Source of the DNA: Balanoglossus misakiensis
Taxonomy: Eukaryota > Hemichordata
DNA: 64,000 nt
Direction of reading: 5' to 3'
Assembly (NCBI GenBank): GCA_040954595.2
Contig: CM082577.2
Coordinates: 9,424,001-9,488,000, forward strand
Below are positions 27,799 through 40,490 of this stretch, piece by piece. The notes below the pieces were generated by a model. The model saw nothing but the letters and a program-made list of their open reading frames with translations. It ran no database searches and was not told the DNA's origin. The position numbers and the translations under genes are program-made. The number at the start of each line of letters is the position of its first letter. Position 1 is the first letter of the stretch.

Positions 27799-30700
27799 TT
27801 ATTTTATTCCAGCGGCGCAATACTCACCAACTTGGCATATGAAAGGCTTGGCTCTGACACAGCAGTTATCGTCCATTTGAAACAAAGGGTTATCGCCATC
27901 TGGATCGTTGTCCCTTGTTAATAAAAGGAAAGAGAGAGATTTGCACAGTTTTATCTTCATAACGACGTATTTCAAAAGTACCATGAACTGCACTGCGCAC
28001 CGTGTACCGAGTGTTCAATGGGCATCAGGAGGTTTACCCCCTGGTCTTCGGCATCTCCCGGGCATTTCTTATCCATTGGTTTAGTGCGTTGGGGTAAGTG
28101 CCCGGATGTCACAGGGGGTGTCTGTCCTAGACCAGTGTTATGGTTCAAAAGAATCAATATGACTATAACTACCGAAGTGGTCAGTGGAACGAGGGGAACT
28201 CCTGTAACTAAATTATGATAGGCTACACGAGTACTATAAAAATGGAGGTTCAAAATGGCCGAAAAGGAGGAACTTTAAAACTAAAATATCAATAGACATT
28301 AGAAGCGGGACAATATTATGAATAGTGTATACACACCAAAGTTGGCAGCAGTCCTGGTCATTTCCTGGGGCTTTGCACGTGTCCTTCAGTTTGTTGTTGG
28401 GCTCGTTTTTCTTCCAGTTGGCAGACGACATGTCGACACTCTCGCCGCTGGCCCACACGAAGTGACCCTCTTCCGCCTGGTCGTCACAGCCAACCCAGTA
28501 CGCTCGTCTCTTGGGATGAACCAGAGTCGGCTCGCTCCTCAGGTGGCTGATGAGCGAACTGCGCACGCTCGCGTCCGCCAGGACGGCCAAGTGTGACGTC
28601 AGGCCGGTAGATGCGTACGCCTCCGTACAGTATTCCCGCGCACTGTCCCACAACTGCTGTTCAGAATCAACGATCTGGAACAAGTCGTCTCCAACGCAGA
28701 TGGAATCTTGTAACGAAAGTGAAATAATCGCTTTAGATAACCTCCCAAACAAACAAATGGATGAAGCATTCGGAATTAACGTGAATCCACTTTTATCCAT
28801 GAATCAATAAAAGCACGGAGAAATTAACATAGTATACTATATTCGGTGTCTTTGACCAGTCTTATGTTAATCAATACGAAGAATTAAACTACTACGTACA
28901 TGATGTAGATTCTGAATACTAGTAACAGTAAAAAGAACCTAGCTAATATGCAAATAAGCAAGTCAGACATAACTTACTTGGGTGACAGGTGCTACCACAG
29001 GGGGCGTCCGACGGCGATACCTGGACGGTCCAGTCTACCTCCAGATCTCCAGACCCCCACGCGAAAACATCGCCCTCTTGATCCCCGGGGCAGTTGGCGG
29101 CGAGCTGCGCCACCTCGCTGTCGCCCAAAACTCGACTCCAGAGATTGAAACCAGTCAGCGTGCCGCCGAAGGGCAGCCTGGGATACCACGCCAGAGAATT
29201 GGTGCTCTGCCCAAGTCGGAGCACGCCGCCAGCGGGCACCGTCTCTCCGACACCGACGCCGTCGCCGGAACCCGCCAGGAGGCCGTCCACGTAAAGTTTC
29301 CAGCTGCCGGAATTAGAAGTCCACGTGATACACACGTGATGCCAAGCGCTGTCGCTGACGGCGGTGCTGCCTGTATTCACCGTGTCAAAAAAGTAGACGT
29401 AGCCCTTCTCTTGATGTAACCGTAACAATGCTCGCGTGCCTGCAGCTGTGTCGTTATATCTAAAGAAATAGAAGAGGGTGTCTTGTGTGACGTCACCGGT
29501 ACATCTTACCCATAAGGCTGCGCTGAATTCTTGCATCTCAACTATCGGATGGTTCTCGCCGACGCTAACCAAGGAGTCCTTGTTCAATGTCAGCATGTCA
29601 TACCGCGTTATAGATTTTTCTTCAAAACCTATGGTGAAAATGTATAACAGCATAATTAATATACAGTTTTTATACGTCATCATTATACTTATTTTTCAAC
29701 ATTGTATTCCCGGCATTATTTTATCATTCCCGTCTTGCAAAATTTCCTTTCTGTGTGGTGTATGCCGGCAACCGTAGGTCGTATTGATTCGTAAAAGAAT
29801 TATACATGTACGCACAAAACATGACATAATTTTATAAAATAATGATCAATACGGGAATGTCGATAGCGGAAACATATCGATGTTTATGAGACGATTGAAT
29901 GTGAAAAAGTCAAAACTGTGTTGAATCACGTGGTGTGAGTAAACGAGCGCCGATCCCACTAACCGAAGTCACAGTTTGTGGTTCCGTACGGCACGTCAGA
30001 CATCGCCACCTCTGCTTGTCCGTTGATGTTCAAGTCTCCGGACGACCACGCGAAAATATCTCCCTCCGGTTGATTTGGACAGTTACCGGCCAGTTCTCGA
30101 ATCTTGGCGTTGCCGAGGCTGCCGCTCCACAGGTTGAAGCCGAAGACGCGCCCCTCGAATATTTTGTAGCTGTTCGTCGCGTCCGAACTCTGGGCGACGG
30201 CGAAGGTGCCCCCGGAGGGGATGACCTGCCCGGTCTTGAGGTCGCTGCCGGCGCCGGCCACGTTGCCGTCGAAGTATATCTTCCACTCGCCGCCGACCGA
30301 CGACCACTCGGCGCACGCGTGGTGCCAGCCGCCGAGACTGGCGTACACGCGGCGGAACGTCTGCACCGATTGGTCGATGAAGTTCAGGGCGAGCCCCACG
30401 GCGAAGTAAGGCGTAGGGGTGACGCTCACCTCGGAGCCGTCCGGCAGGGTGTACCTCATCAGGTAATAATAGGGCTGGTTGACGCCGTCGTATTTGATCC
30501 ACGTGCAGGCAGTTAGAGCGTGCATCTCAGGTACGGGATGACCGGCGCCGACCTCAACCACCGCATCCTTACCAAGAGATAGCATGTCCTCCTTTGCTAC
30601 GATGGGTCGATCGGCTGTGGACGAAATAAGTAACACGTACGCACTGAGACTCACATGGCAGTAAATAAATTAGTCAGGTCTCTCGAAGATGTGACATATG

Positions 30701-32032
30701 GTCTTGAGAGACAATGAACGGTGTTTGAATCACTTTTTGCCAAGGAAGGAGGGTTTATAACAGGGTATCCTCGGAAACGATATGATCGGACATAAAGCTA
30801 CACATTTTACGAGAGTTTATTATTAAATTTGATTATCTAGCAACATGGAATCAATTGCCGGAGGGGAAATGGTCGCATTTTATACCTTATTTCATCCCAT
30901 AAATTTGGATATAGGCTAGAACACGTACACGAAGATGGAACAATGTATCCTAGTTACTCTATAATAGTCTAACGACGAAATTCCCACCAACGCACAGAAA
31001 ACCAATTCACTACTCTAGTTTGCCTTTCTCTAGTTTGCCTTTGCGTGCGTTCGACCGGATTTTTCACCAAACTTACCAGTCGTGCATGCGCGTTAACTTT
31101 TTAGTCACTTCGGAAAATATAAAGAAAATACTGCAAGATTCTTTGCATTGCTCTGTTGATGTGGACCGTTTTCAAACCAATCAGCGGGTTCTTTGTTCAG
31201 ACAGAAATGCTTCTGTGGCTTGATTTCTAAAGACTGCGTTTTATAGTATTTTCTAAAAAGCGTGATTCTCAGTTTTGTCATATCAGTGCCAAAACCAGCG
31301 TGCACATGTGTACTACTTCACGAGTTAGCCCGTTTTAAGTTCTGGCCATTAAGCATGAAAGAACAACGACACTAACAATGCTAATTTATAAACACAGCTT
31401 ATACTTACCTCTTTGCGAGCGCTATAGCACAGCGATGAACACGTTTTGTACAAAAGAGCACATCAGTTGATCGTGGACGGATACAGAGAAAAGAAAAACA
31501 TGGTTATTTCTATTTGGTCGCGGATTCATGACGTCATCATACCCGTCCGTGCAAAGTTTGTGTAATACTTCACAGTGTAATTTATACCGCAATATTCGAA
31601 GCGAGAAGGATCGGTACTTACAGATAGCGGTGAGTGGGCGACGGTTTGCAGAATAGACGATGAAAGTATTACGACGGTACCGAGAAAGATAATCCTGAAT
31701 GATGGTTCAATGGCTGAACAGCGGTAACTGAAAAACAATAATTATATATCTCATCAGTCGCATACGCTTACTACAAAATAAAAAACGGGTAATATTCAGA
31801 CACTATTAGGTTAAAACGATCTGTTTTGTACAAGCTGGTATAGTGTAAAAGTAAAAAGACAGAAGCAGGCCTAGAAAAGAAAGATTTCTATTATGTCTTT
31901 CAACGCTATAAACCATTAGGTTTTTTACGAATGAAACGTTCGATATTTTTGTCAGGCTGAAAAGTTGCTACGATTAGAAAATAAGTACATGTATGCTCGT
32001 TTGAATGTAACTCACCGTCGTCTCGCAGCCAT
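27799..32032 (-). CDS. Membrane lectin with two pentraxin domains and a C-type lectin domain
   Basis: Exons in coding order: 32032-32016 and 31727-31622 (N-terminus, less certain), 30614-29964 (pentraxin domain 1), 29628-28978 (pentraxin domain 2), 28706-28337 and 27913-27799 (C-type lectin domain). Both pentraxin exons are 651 nt and phase 1-1. Domain 2 has HHVCITWTS, matching the pentraxin signature H-x-C-x-[ST]-W-x-[ST]; domain 1 has HHACAEWSS, with Glu at the [ST] position. Both end in NLW and a Cys-containing ...CP motif. The lectin domain has six or more Cys, YWVGC and an EPN tripeptide, which in this family favours mannose-type sugars with Ca2+; the usual WND is replaced by MDDN. The splice CCQL-W joins the last two exons in frame. 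Likely role: cell-surface pattern recognition (inferred). The link between the anchor exon (ends phase 0) and pentraxin 1 (needs phase 1) is unresolved, so one small exon is missing or misplaced. Confidence 0.78.
31622..32032 (-). CDS. Candidate N-terminal exons (start codon and signal anchor) of the pentraxin-lectin gene
   Basis: 32032-32016 gives ATG and five further codons (MAARR plus a split Arg) with a consensus gtgagt donor. It joins in frame to 31727-31622 (acceptor tttttcag, donor gtaagt), which encodes a basic stretch then about 19 hydrophobic residues (IIFLGTVVILSSSILQTVA). This fits a type II signal anchor or a signal peptide. The phase at the 31622 end does not match the pentraxin exon, so an extra short exon between 30615 and 31615 is required. 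Confidence 0.5.
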
Positions 32033-34106
32033 CGAATATCCAACCGTGAAACTGTGTGTGTGTATGTCAGTAACGGTTCAATGTGAACACCAAATGTACC
32101 CCCACAATATATATATCCATCGATAACCAATTAATGTTGTCATTTATGATGATAAACCGTCGGAGGCGCGAAAGTAAGATTGATCTACGTTTGTTTTCTA
32201 GCGGCGATTAATGGACGCGCGACCATCACACTCGTCCTAAACGAACCGAAATCTATTTCTGGAACACCGCCACTGACAAATGCATGTTCGTTTCAGCTAT
32301 AAATGATGACTTGTTACCATGGAAGTAATGTTGGGCGATATTTTATCACACTTTTGAAAAACAGCTCGTAAGTGTCTTCACGCGTGGAAAGCGCCCGCCC
32401 TGCAGTGCTGTCCGTGGAAACGTCACATCGCCATGGTTACGCAAGAGATAATTGTTCTCTTTCGTCTGATGAGTCTTTGATTTCGTTTTATTGATAAGTT
32501 TTGCTTTTCACATCAATCTATTTTCTTACGTGTGCCCCCATAGTATCGCACATTATTCTGTGTCAGTACATGTTTATGCCTTCGACACGTACGACGGGAA
32601 CGATTTTAGAATAATTACGTGTGTGACGTCACAGTGTGTGAAAAAAGAGCACTGGATGTTGATTGTGTTTTAGGTGAAAGTCATAATTATGTATTTTATT
32701 TCTCGTTATCTCAATTAATTTCACTATCTGGCCTCTCTATGCAAGACCCGAATACACGCCGTATATAAATACATGAGAATTGCACAAACGGTAAATTCAT
32801 GTTAAGAAATATCCATACAACTTGAAACATTCCAGTACTTCGTGGAAGCTCCTGTCTGGCGCTGGCCGGGATGTCACGAGGCACCAGCCCAGTGTGTGTA
32901 GCCAAAAAACGAGCACATCCCTGTACCCTTTCGACAGTTCACCGCCCACATTTTTAGGTCTGTATACGAATATTATATTTCTCTTTATAGGTACACAATA
33001 TTTCATTTATTTTAATGGGAGCATCTCCGACCGGGCCCGGGACAGGGCTGCTTCATATCCGGCAAATACCGAGTCCCGTTTTTTCTTGCTTGCTTTCGTG
33101 CGGAACAACATACCTTGGAATTTAGTTCATTCGGGAACACAGCATTTTATGCGAAACCTTGTCGTATGCTTTGCAGTTTATTTTCTGGATGATGCAGGTT
33201 TTTGGAAACAAAGTCGACAGTCACATATTTGCTATGTCTACTCTCATCTCCAGAGGGCGCAACATATGTTAAAGTGTTTCATGCGGCATGCACTGGATTA
33301 AGTTCAGATTTCCATCGTTTCAAAGTTTTGCATTTCATTGTATAATTGTATGAGACAGCATGAATCGTGTCGGAAATACTACCAAAATATGAAAATAATT
33401 TCCTTTACCGTATTATAATGTCTCTATTCCTTCTCGCAATGGATCGCGACGTCCTGTAACCGCTTACCCCCGGTTGCAAAATGGCTGAACCCGTCTCAGA
33501 GAAGACGTCACGCTTTTAAAGTATATTGATCAGGAGCAATATGACGTATGCCCTGTCCTCAAAAGTTCACGACAGATAAAGAGTTGCGTGTGTGTGTGGC
33601 ACTTATTGTCGACAGCTCTCACAGAACGTAATGCAATTCGGCTGAAGTCCTGAATTAAGTTCGGCGGGTGCACGTCTGGTAAACAGGAGATTTCTTAGAC
33701 ACTCGGAGACAGGCACTGTGGTCCGTGGAAGACAGCGTCGGGCACCGCGCTCGCTATGACCCGTGCAGGATAAATCAGAAGCCTACGATCAAGAGTGGCA
33801 CGTGAAGTCATATCGAAGGGGTCAGTCTGATTCTGTTCCTGAGAACGCTTTAACTCCATTTTTCTCCTGCAGACACCCCCGCAGTGTCCCCCAAAAACAC
33901 GTGTTGGACATCAGAGTTGCCTGCTCCGCCAGGATTTGCATGATTCTGTGGACGGTCCACACGGAGGCGAACTGTTTATATTTAGGCACGATCCGCCTTT
34001 GATACCGCGCCAGTGCTGGCACACACATAGCCACTGCCACAGTGGTCGGTGGCGTTGAAGTCGTCCGAGGTATACAACGGGGATATTGTGTGCACACTTT
34101 GCAGGG
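32033..34106. promoter_or_regulatory. Shared upstream region of two divergent genes
   Basis: About 2.1 kb between the start of the minus-strand pentraxin-lectin gene and the plus-strand CCP gene. No coding exon is supported. A TATA-like 'tttatattta' near 33975 lies about 130 bp before the CCP gene ATG. The arrangement would allow common control, but no specific factor site is claimed. Confidence 0.4.
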
Positions 34107-37100
34107 ATGGACACGCAACGGGCCGCCCGGAAAGCACTGGCCGTGCTCGTTCTCTTGGCGGGCCTGGTGGCAGACAAGTCCGGTAGGTACACGCACACAC
34201 ACAAACACCCCTGGCGGGAACATGCACTGTTTTGTTCTATTTGCGTTGATCATGTCCCATTGCGTTGTTCTGGTGTCTCAGGAATTTACAGTTGACACCG
34301 AGCTGAGGTCAAACAGTAAGTAACCAGTATCTTCCATCGAACGATTTGCGGCATTTCATTAAGCTACAAGCTTTTAAAAAAACTCCTCGTCGGACAAAGA
34401 ATATCACACCAAATGTTTTTGTATGTTTTCATAGGACTTGTTTTAGAACTTTTAGTCTAAACAACATGTGAACCGCATTGCTTCATCGTGTTTATGGACA
34501 CAGCTAACTCTGTGTGCCGCTGGGGGAGGTCATCTGCGGTCAGCATACCGGGCGCACTCCGTGAACGAAATCTCAAATTTGGCTGTCGTTTTGTTTGGGC
34601 ATTTTATGGCGGTTGATCGCATTCAAAACAGACCTGGGCGACTGGGCTCAGAGTACTCGCGTTGTAGCACACTATGATTCATTGTGATACAATCTCCGGT
34701 GAAAGGTGACTTTTTTCCAAACTCTGGTCGTTTTAGGATCAAGCTTCGGGCGCAGAGCTTACCATCGGATACTTAATACAATGAACGGAATTCCTCGGAA
34801 TAGTGTTACAGGCCCGTATGGCAAATCGGGCTTATTCGCCTCTCAAGTCGAGTGTAAGTTCGTAACCTGCAACGCGGATTTCTAGCAATGCTCTTGTTTG
34901 AAAAAACAAGAATGTTTTTTAGACATTCCGGGCAAAGGTTGCTTCTATATCGTCGATGTAGAACACGACAACTCTTTTTTCCTACGGAGGACAACGAAAT
35001 CGTCCCCACGGAGGTTAGTTTCGGGATAAAAGCGACATGGGTGATCTCTTTACAAGCCCTCTGGCTGCGGAAGAGAATCATTGTTCAATATGAACAGTGC
35101 ATCGTACAATCCGTCGATTTGTCGGGAAGAGACGCTAATGCCGTGCGTGCCCTCGACTGCACAATTGAACCCACGCAGACAAGAGAAAATTTCTCAGTAA
35201 GTGTTTTACCTTTAGAGAAAGAAGTAAAAAAAGCGACAGGCAGAGTCATTATCTTGAATCAAATGGCCAATATGCCGGCATAGGTCCCTAATATGCCCCT
35301 AACCCCAAACCCATTATCATCGCTCGAGAATCGCGCTATGGTCACCGGATAATCCAACCGCGGGTTGGATGCCCAGGAGGGGAACCACCCCCACGCGAAG
35401 GAAACCTCAACGTGAATCTGTGTCGAGATTTTACTCAACAAAGATAACCCCATGCGTCAAATCACAGAAAACGCCGCAAACTTGCAGAAACTGATATTCA
35501 ACCAACTTGTGTTATTTTTCAAATGAAACGTTCTGTACTTGGTGATATTTCCGTATTTTGTTCACCCGTAGACTCTTCCGTACTTCACGAAGTTTTTTTA
35601 ACGGTTGGCTCGTTCTTCTATTGCAAAGTCTGCTATCTCCGTGGCCAATGGCGCGGCGCGGTGTCGAGTGACCAAAAAAACTGACGACCGGCACGTGCCA
35701 TATCGGTATCTCACCAACAGAATTACTCGCATAATTACCGCCATTGTTTGTGTACAAATCACGCACTTCTGTTTACAGTCCCCGTGCTAATGAGCCGTGC
35801 ACGTGCCATCGAGCCAACCGTCGCGCGAGTGTGCATGAAGCTATCAATCAGCGGACGGAGGTAAACTAACGGTGGCGTACTTCTGTGTCATTGTTTAGTA
35901 ATTCTTTTCTAATTTTGGGTAAATTTTAAAGGCAAACGTTACATTTGTCCATTGGCGTTTTCTCATACCTTCAGAGGCGTTCTGAATGTCTCTATAAAGT
36001 GGGCTACGTCACCGACACACAGAACAGAACCCAATGTTCAATGGTCCCTTATAAAAGACACCATAACATTTTAAAACCCCTGCTATTTGTTGTTCAACTG
36101 ATTTGTTTGATCTCCGTGATTGAGACAAGAAAACAATGACGTCATCGCTTTCGCGCCCCTTTACGACAGGAAGTGCGGACAGTTGTTCCGTTGTTCGGCG
36201 TGCAGTACTTTTTACGATTGATTCAAGGCTGGCCGGGGTGTACCGCGCCTCTTCTATAGAGGCAGCTTGTATTTGTTTTCGGTTGCCGGTTTTTGTACTC
36301 TTGAAACGCGCTTTCTCACAATATTGACGATTATAAACTAACCCAAAACATTCGGGAGGGGTCGGAAGAGGGAGGGCACTGTTCATTATTATGCGATCAT
36401 TATAAGTGTTTGACTGAACTAACGTTTAAAAATCACCTCACTACAGTGTTGTTCAGAACAAACTGCAATTCACCCAAGTCAAAATTATGTCAAAGAACAG
36501 CATCCTCAGATGCTTGCAAGGTGGACGTGTGGTTATACTCATACATCTGCCAATTTATAAAACAATCGCGTGACGTCACCTTGTCGTAACATCCTAAAGA
36601 AGCGTTCAATTTCATCGTTGTAATTCTATTGGTGTTGTTTTTAAAGGTTTATTCACCTCGACAAGAATCCAACCCGTTCATTAATGAAGTATTGCCTCTT
36701 ATAATCGTGCGTGGGAAACACAATACAGTATAGTAGTGACCTTTCTTTTTTCATTTAATACTCGGTACTTTATCAAGAGTATTTAATACTGAGAGACCCT
36801 GCAACTGACCCATCAGCGCACTAACCTACTACCCTCGTAGTCAGTAAGATATGAATAGGCACAAAGCACGAGGAGTAATGGATTGTCTGATAAAAAACAA
36901 ACCGTCGTGCTGTTTCCGGTACAGATGCTGCATCTCAGTGAAGAATGCATTGTTTACACATAGGCCTCACAAACCTTAAAAACATTCAATAGGTTATCTT
37001 CTATACACCTTTGCCTTTGAGATGTTTTTGTGTTCTGGGACAAGACGTTGTTGGATCTCGCTGTGTTCTCGCCCTGCCCTGCCAGAAGACTGTAACGTCA

Positions 37101-40100
37101 TCGGTCATATAATTAATGATCCGTACCAGAAATTATGTCGTCAAACATGTTTGCGTAATTCGCCATAAACAAATTAACGCAGACAGTTAAGTAAGCAAAC
37201 ACATCAAACTAAGTCAAAACAAAAACAAATACACACAGTCAGTCAATTAGTCTGTCAGTCTGACAGCCAGTCAGGCAGCAACTCACTCACTCACTCACTC
37301 ACTCACTCACTCACTCACTCACTCACTCACTCACTCACTCACTCACTCACTCACTCACTCACTCACTCACTCACTCACTCACTCACTCACCTGTCAGCGC
37401 GAAATTTTGCGGGGAACCTGGGCGCTTTTGGTAATGATAAAACAACTGGGTCGAATAGACGTAGGGAAAAAGGCCTATCTTGATGAGCCTGAGAGAGCTT
37501 TTATATGGGAGAGATTTAATTTCTCTGCCGGCGGCGAAAAAGTTAATCGATGGCACGATGGGGCAACGCGGTGTCTTGGTTATAACACGAATGTCTACAG
37601 CGCACACCAAGGTTTACTTTTCCGTAACTTGCGCACGTTGATGAGTTTATCGAAACATTTTAACCCTTGGTCGAAGTTCTGAATATGTTGGTTTTGGGCG
37701 GGAACCCAATATAACGAATTTAGATTAGAGGCATATTCCATGTATGCCTGAGAAACGACCCTCCCCATACTGTACAATTTCTCAAATATGCTGATGAGTT
37801 TCAGGTGTGTTTATAATGCGAGCATGCTGATGGACAACTTCCTTAATCGATCACGACGTTTTTTAGTCCCGGGGGCGATATTTACTCTCAAATTCCCTTT
37901 TGTCGAAATAAAAAAATGAATTGAAACTGTTTTCAGAGGAAGTCAAATACACCGGATATCACCCGCCCATCTATTTATACCCCTCGCTGAAAAACAAACT
38001 CAACATACGTTTGTGTATATCTGTCACCGGTTCCACCATCGATATATTCTGGCAACGCCCAGTATTTTATTGCGTTTACGCGTTCACTACCTCTATGTAA
38101 ATAAAACCCGCACATAGTGCGCTACATTAACACGATTGCATGATAATACATGCGTCTTACTCCCACGGTTTTGCTGTGTTCGTACTTTCAATATAATAGC
38201 ACCTTGGCAGTTTGGCGAGTACATGTAACCTTCAATCGAAAAAGTCACAGATAGAAAAGTTTATTCTGCAAAACTCCGTAAATTCACACACAATTTCCCC
38301 CTTCATCGGTCGAAAAATAAAACAATCATTCGTCCAATCCGTTCTTTTATTTGCCCTTGAAACGCTCAGAGTCTAAATTTTCGATTTCATCACTATAATG
38401 TGAATAAACTTTCTATTTATAATTATGCATTCCGAGATCGTGTATAGCCACTTTACCGATCTATAACGTAAACTTGCTCCCGAATTGACAATTTTGTACG
38501 TTGCGTGTTTAGTCTACCGGGTAGAATGCATATTGCTATAAATTAACTGTTGACATATTCGTCAAAAATAATTCCGAACGTAGACGACCTTGAAAATTTC
38601 CAATAATTCATGGAACTGTCGTTGTTCGCGAGACCTGCTTGTTGACGAATTATTCTTTGTTAGGTCTGGGCTGTAACGCCGCGTCTATTTTGTTCGCTTC
38701 CTAGTTCCAAATTGTCTGGCCTCAATGTCATACGCGAATTCCCCTAGATTTAATATCGCAGTCCCATACTCAGTTATCACAGTAATACTTGCATCGAATT
38801 TAAGTTTTCTTTTGAGTATCGGTGTCACCGTTACAACACAGGCTTCCAAAACCCCTCATGGCCAATCGATTGTTCTCACAACAAACCGAGCCAGTGGGAT
38901 AAGGTGATGATGTGCGGAAAACAGTAACATTATTTGTTTGAAGCGTTGCCAAGACCGCCGGTAGAGTTGTTTTGATCCCTCTGTCGGGTGCAAAAACCTT
39001 GGTGGAAGCTGAATCCTTTTTCTCTCCGTGGGAATTGCCTCCAGCCATGTGGAAAGTGGTTAATATGGTCCTTCCCCTTGCCGTTGGGTTGAGGGCGGGA
39101 GAATTCTTATTAGGGCTCGATGTTTGACCATTCACAATTTTCAAAGCAAAGCCTGTAGAACAAATCGGTATACCCTCCCCTTGCCGTTGGGTTGAGGGCG
39201 GGAAAATGCTTGTTAGGGCTGGGTGTTGGACCGTTCACAATTCTCAAACCAAAGCCTGTAGAACAAACTTATTTTCACAGCAGACTTACTCGCACACATT
39301 TTTCCAGCGGAAGTTTCAACAAGGGATATCATCGAGTTTCACTAAAAGCCTTTTATACCAATATTTTGTGTCCTGTTGGATATTGGATTCCGATCCTACG
39401 TACCTCCGTATTTTTTTCTGAAGATTAATGATAACTTAGTAAACTCTACTCTTCCGGTGTATTCACAACCAGTATCGTGGCACAGGGGAACAGGGTCGGG
39501 TCGGTTGCCAAAGGTCAAGATCCGATGTCAGGAACTATGTCAGTTTGGCGATAATTCGACATATGATGTTTCAATCCGCTCGAGTTCCGTTATCTCCACG
39601 TCGATTGGTATCACATAATTGCTACCATGCATGCTGTATTATTTATTGTGTTCAAATTGGTACATGTACCTTTAAAGGGACGAAAGCTGTAATTTTCGAT
39701 GATTAATGTAAAAACTATATGTGTACCTAGTGTCTGGCTACTAACTCCTACCTATTGTGGCTTGTTGAACCATAGACATACTGTCTATGGTTGAACACAG
39801 CCTACATTCGCGTACTGAGCATTCTTGTTAAAGTTAAGGCCGGTCTAAAATTCAAATATCCATTCGATAAAACATGATAATTTCGCCTAAAAGCTAAATG
39901 CACTCGAAATCAAAATGTTGAACAGGCGGGACACAGCTGTGATAATATGTCGGACAAACGTATGTTGACAAACGTTCGGTGAGGGATCACGTCAGCGCAC
40001 GGTGGCAAAATTTTCGTTCTCCATCCACATTAGCCACGTACCTGATCCGTGAGTTATGCACGTACGTGAAGTTGGACCAACACCCGATCATGGCAGGTCA

Positions 40101-40377
40101 GCTCCCTAGCGGCGTTGGATGCAGTTTCAGGCGTGTTAAGTGAATTTCGCCAGACGGTCTACGTCTGCTGGTGGTTTTCATGTGGCGTGCCTTTGGGTGT
40201 ATTTAGGGTCTCTCGGTGCAATAACTTATTTTTCCATTCACCGGGTGCCTTGGGGTCGCTTTGCTTGTTATTGCTGATAGAAATATACAGCTTGTATCTT
40301 TTCTGAATCAAATAATAACGTACTAACATTACCCTTTCCGGCGAGGTTCACTGAGAGACATGTTTTGGAAATGAACT

Positions 40378-40422
<45 letters not shown>

Positions 40423-40445
40423 CCACCACCACCACCACCACCACC

Positions 40446-40490
<45 letters not shown>

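Noticed and set aside
32822-33301. Open frame of 159 codons, plus strand, between the divergent genes
   Set aside because: No domain resemblance, no signal or splice context, AT-rich noncoding-like composition; best explained by chance.
34888-35283. Open frame of 131 codons in the large CCP-gene intron
   Set aside because: No family resemblance and no flanking splice sites in a compatible phase.
37281-37390. Regular repeats suggesting a CRISPR-like array
   Set aside because: Pure tetranucleotide microsatellite without spacers, in an animal genome.
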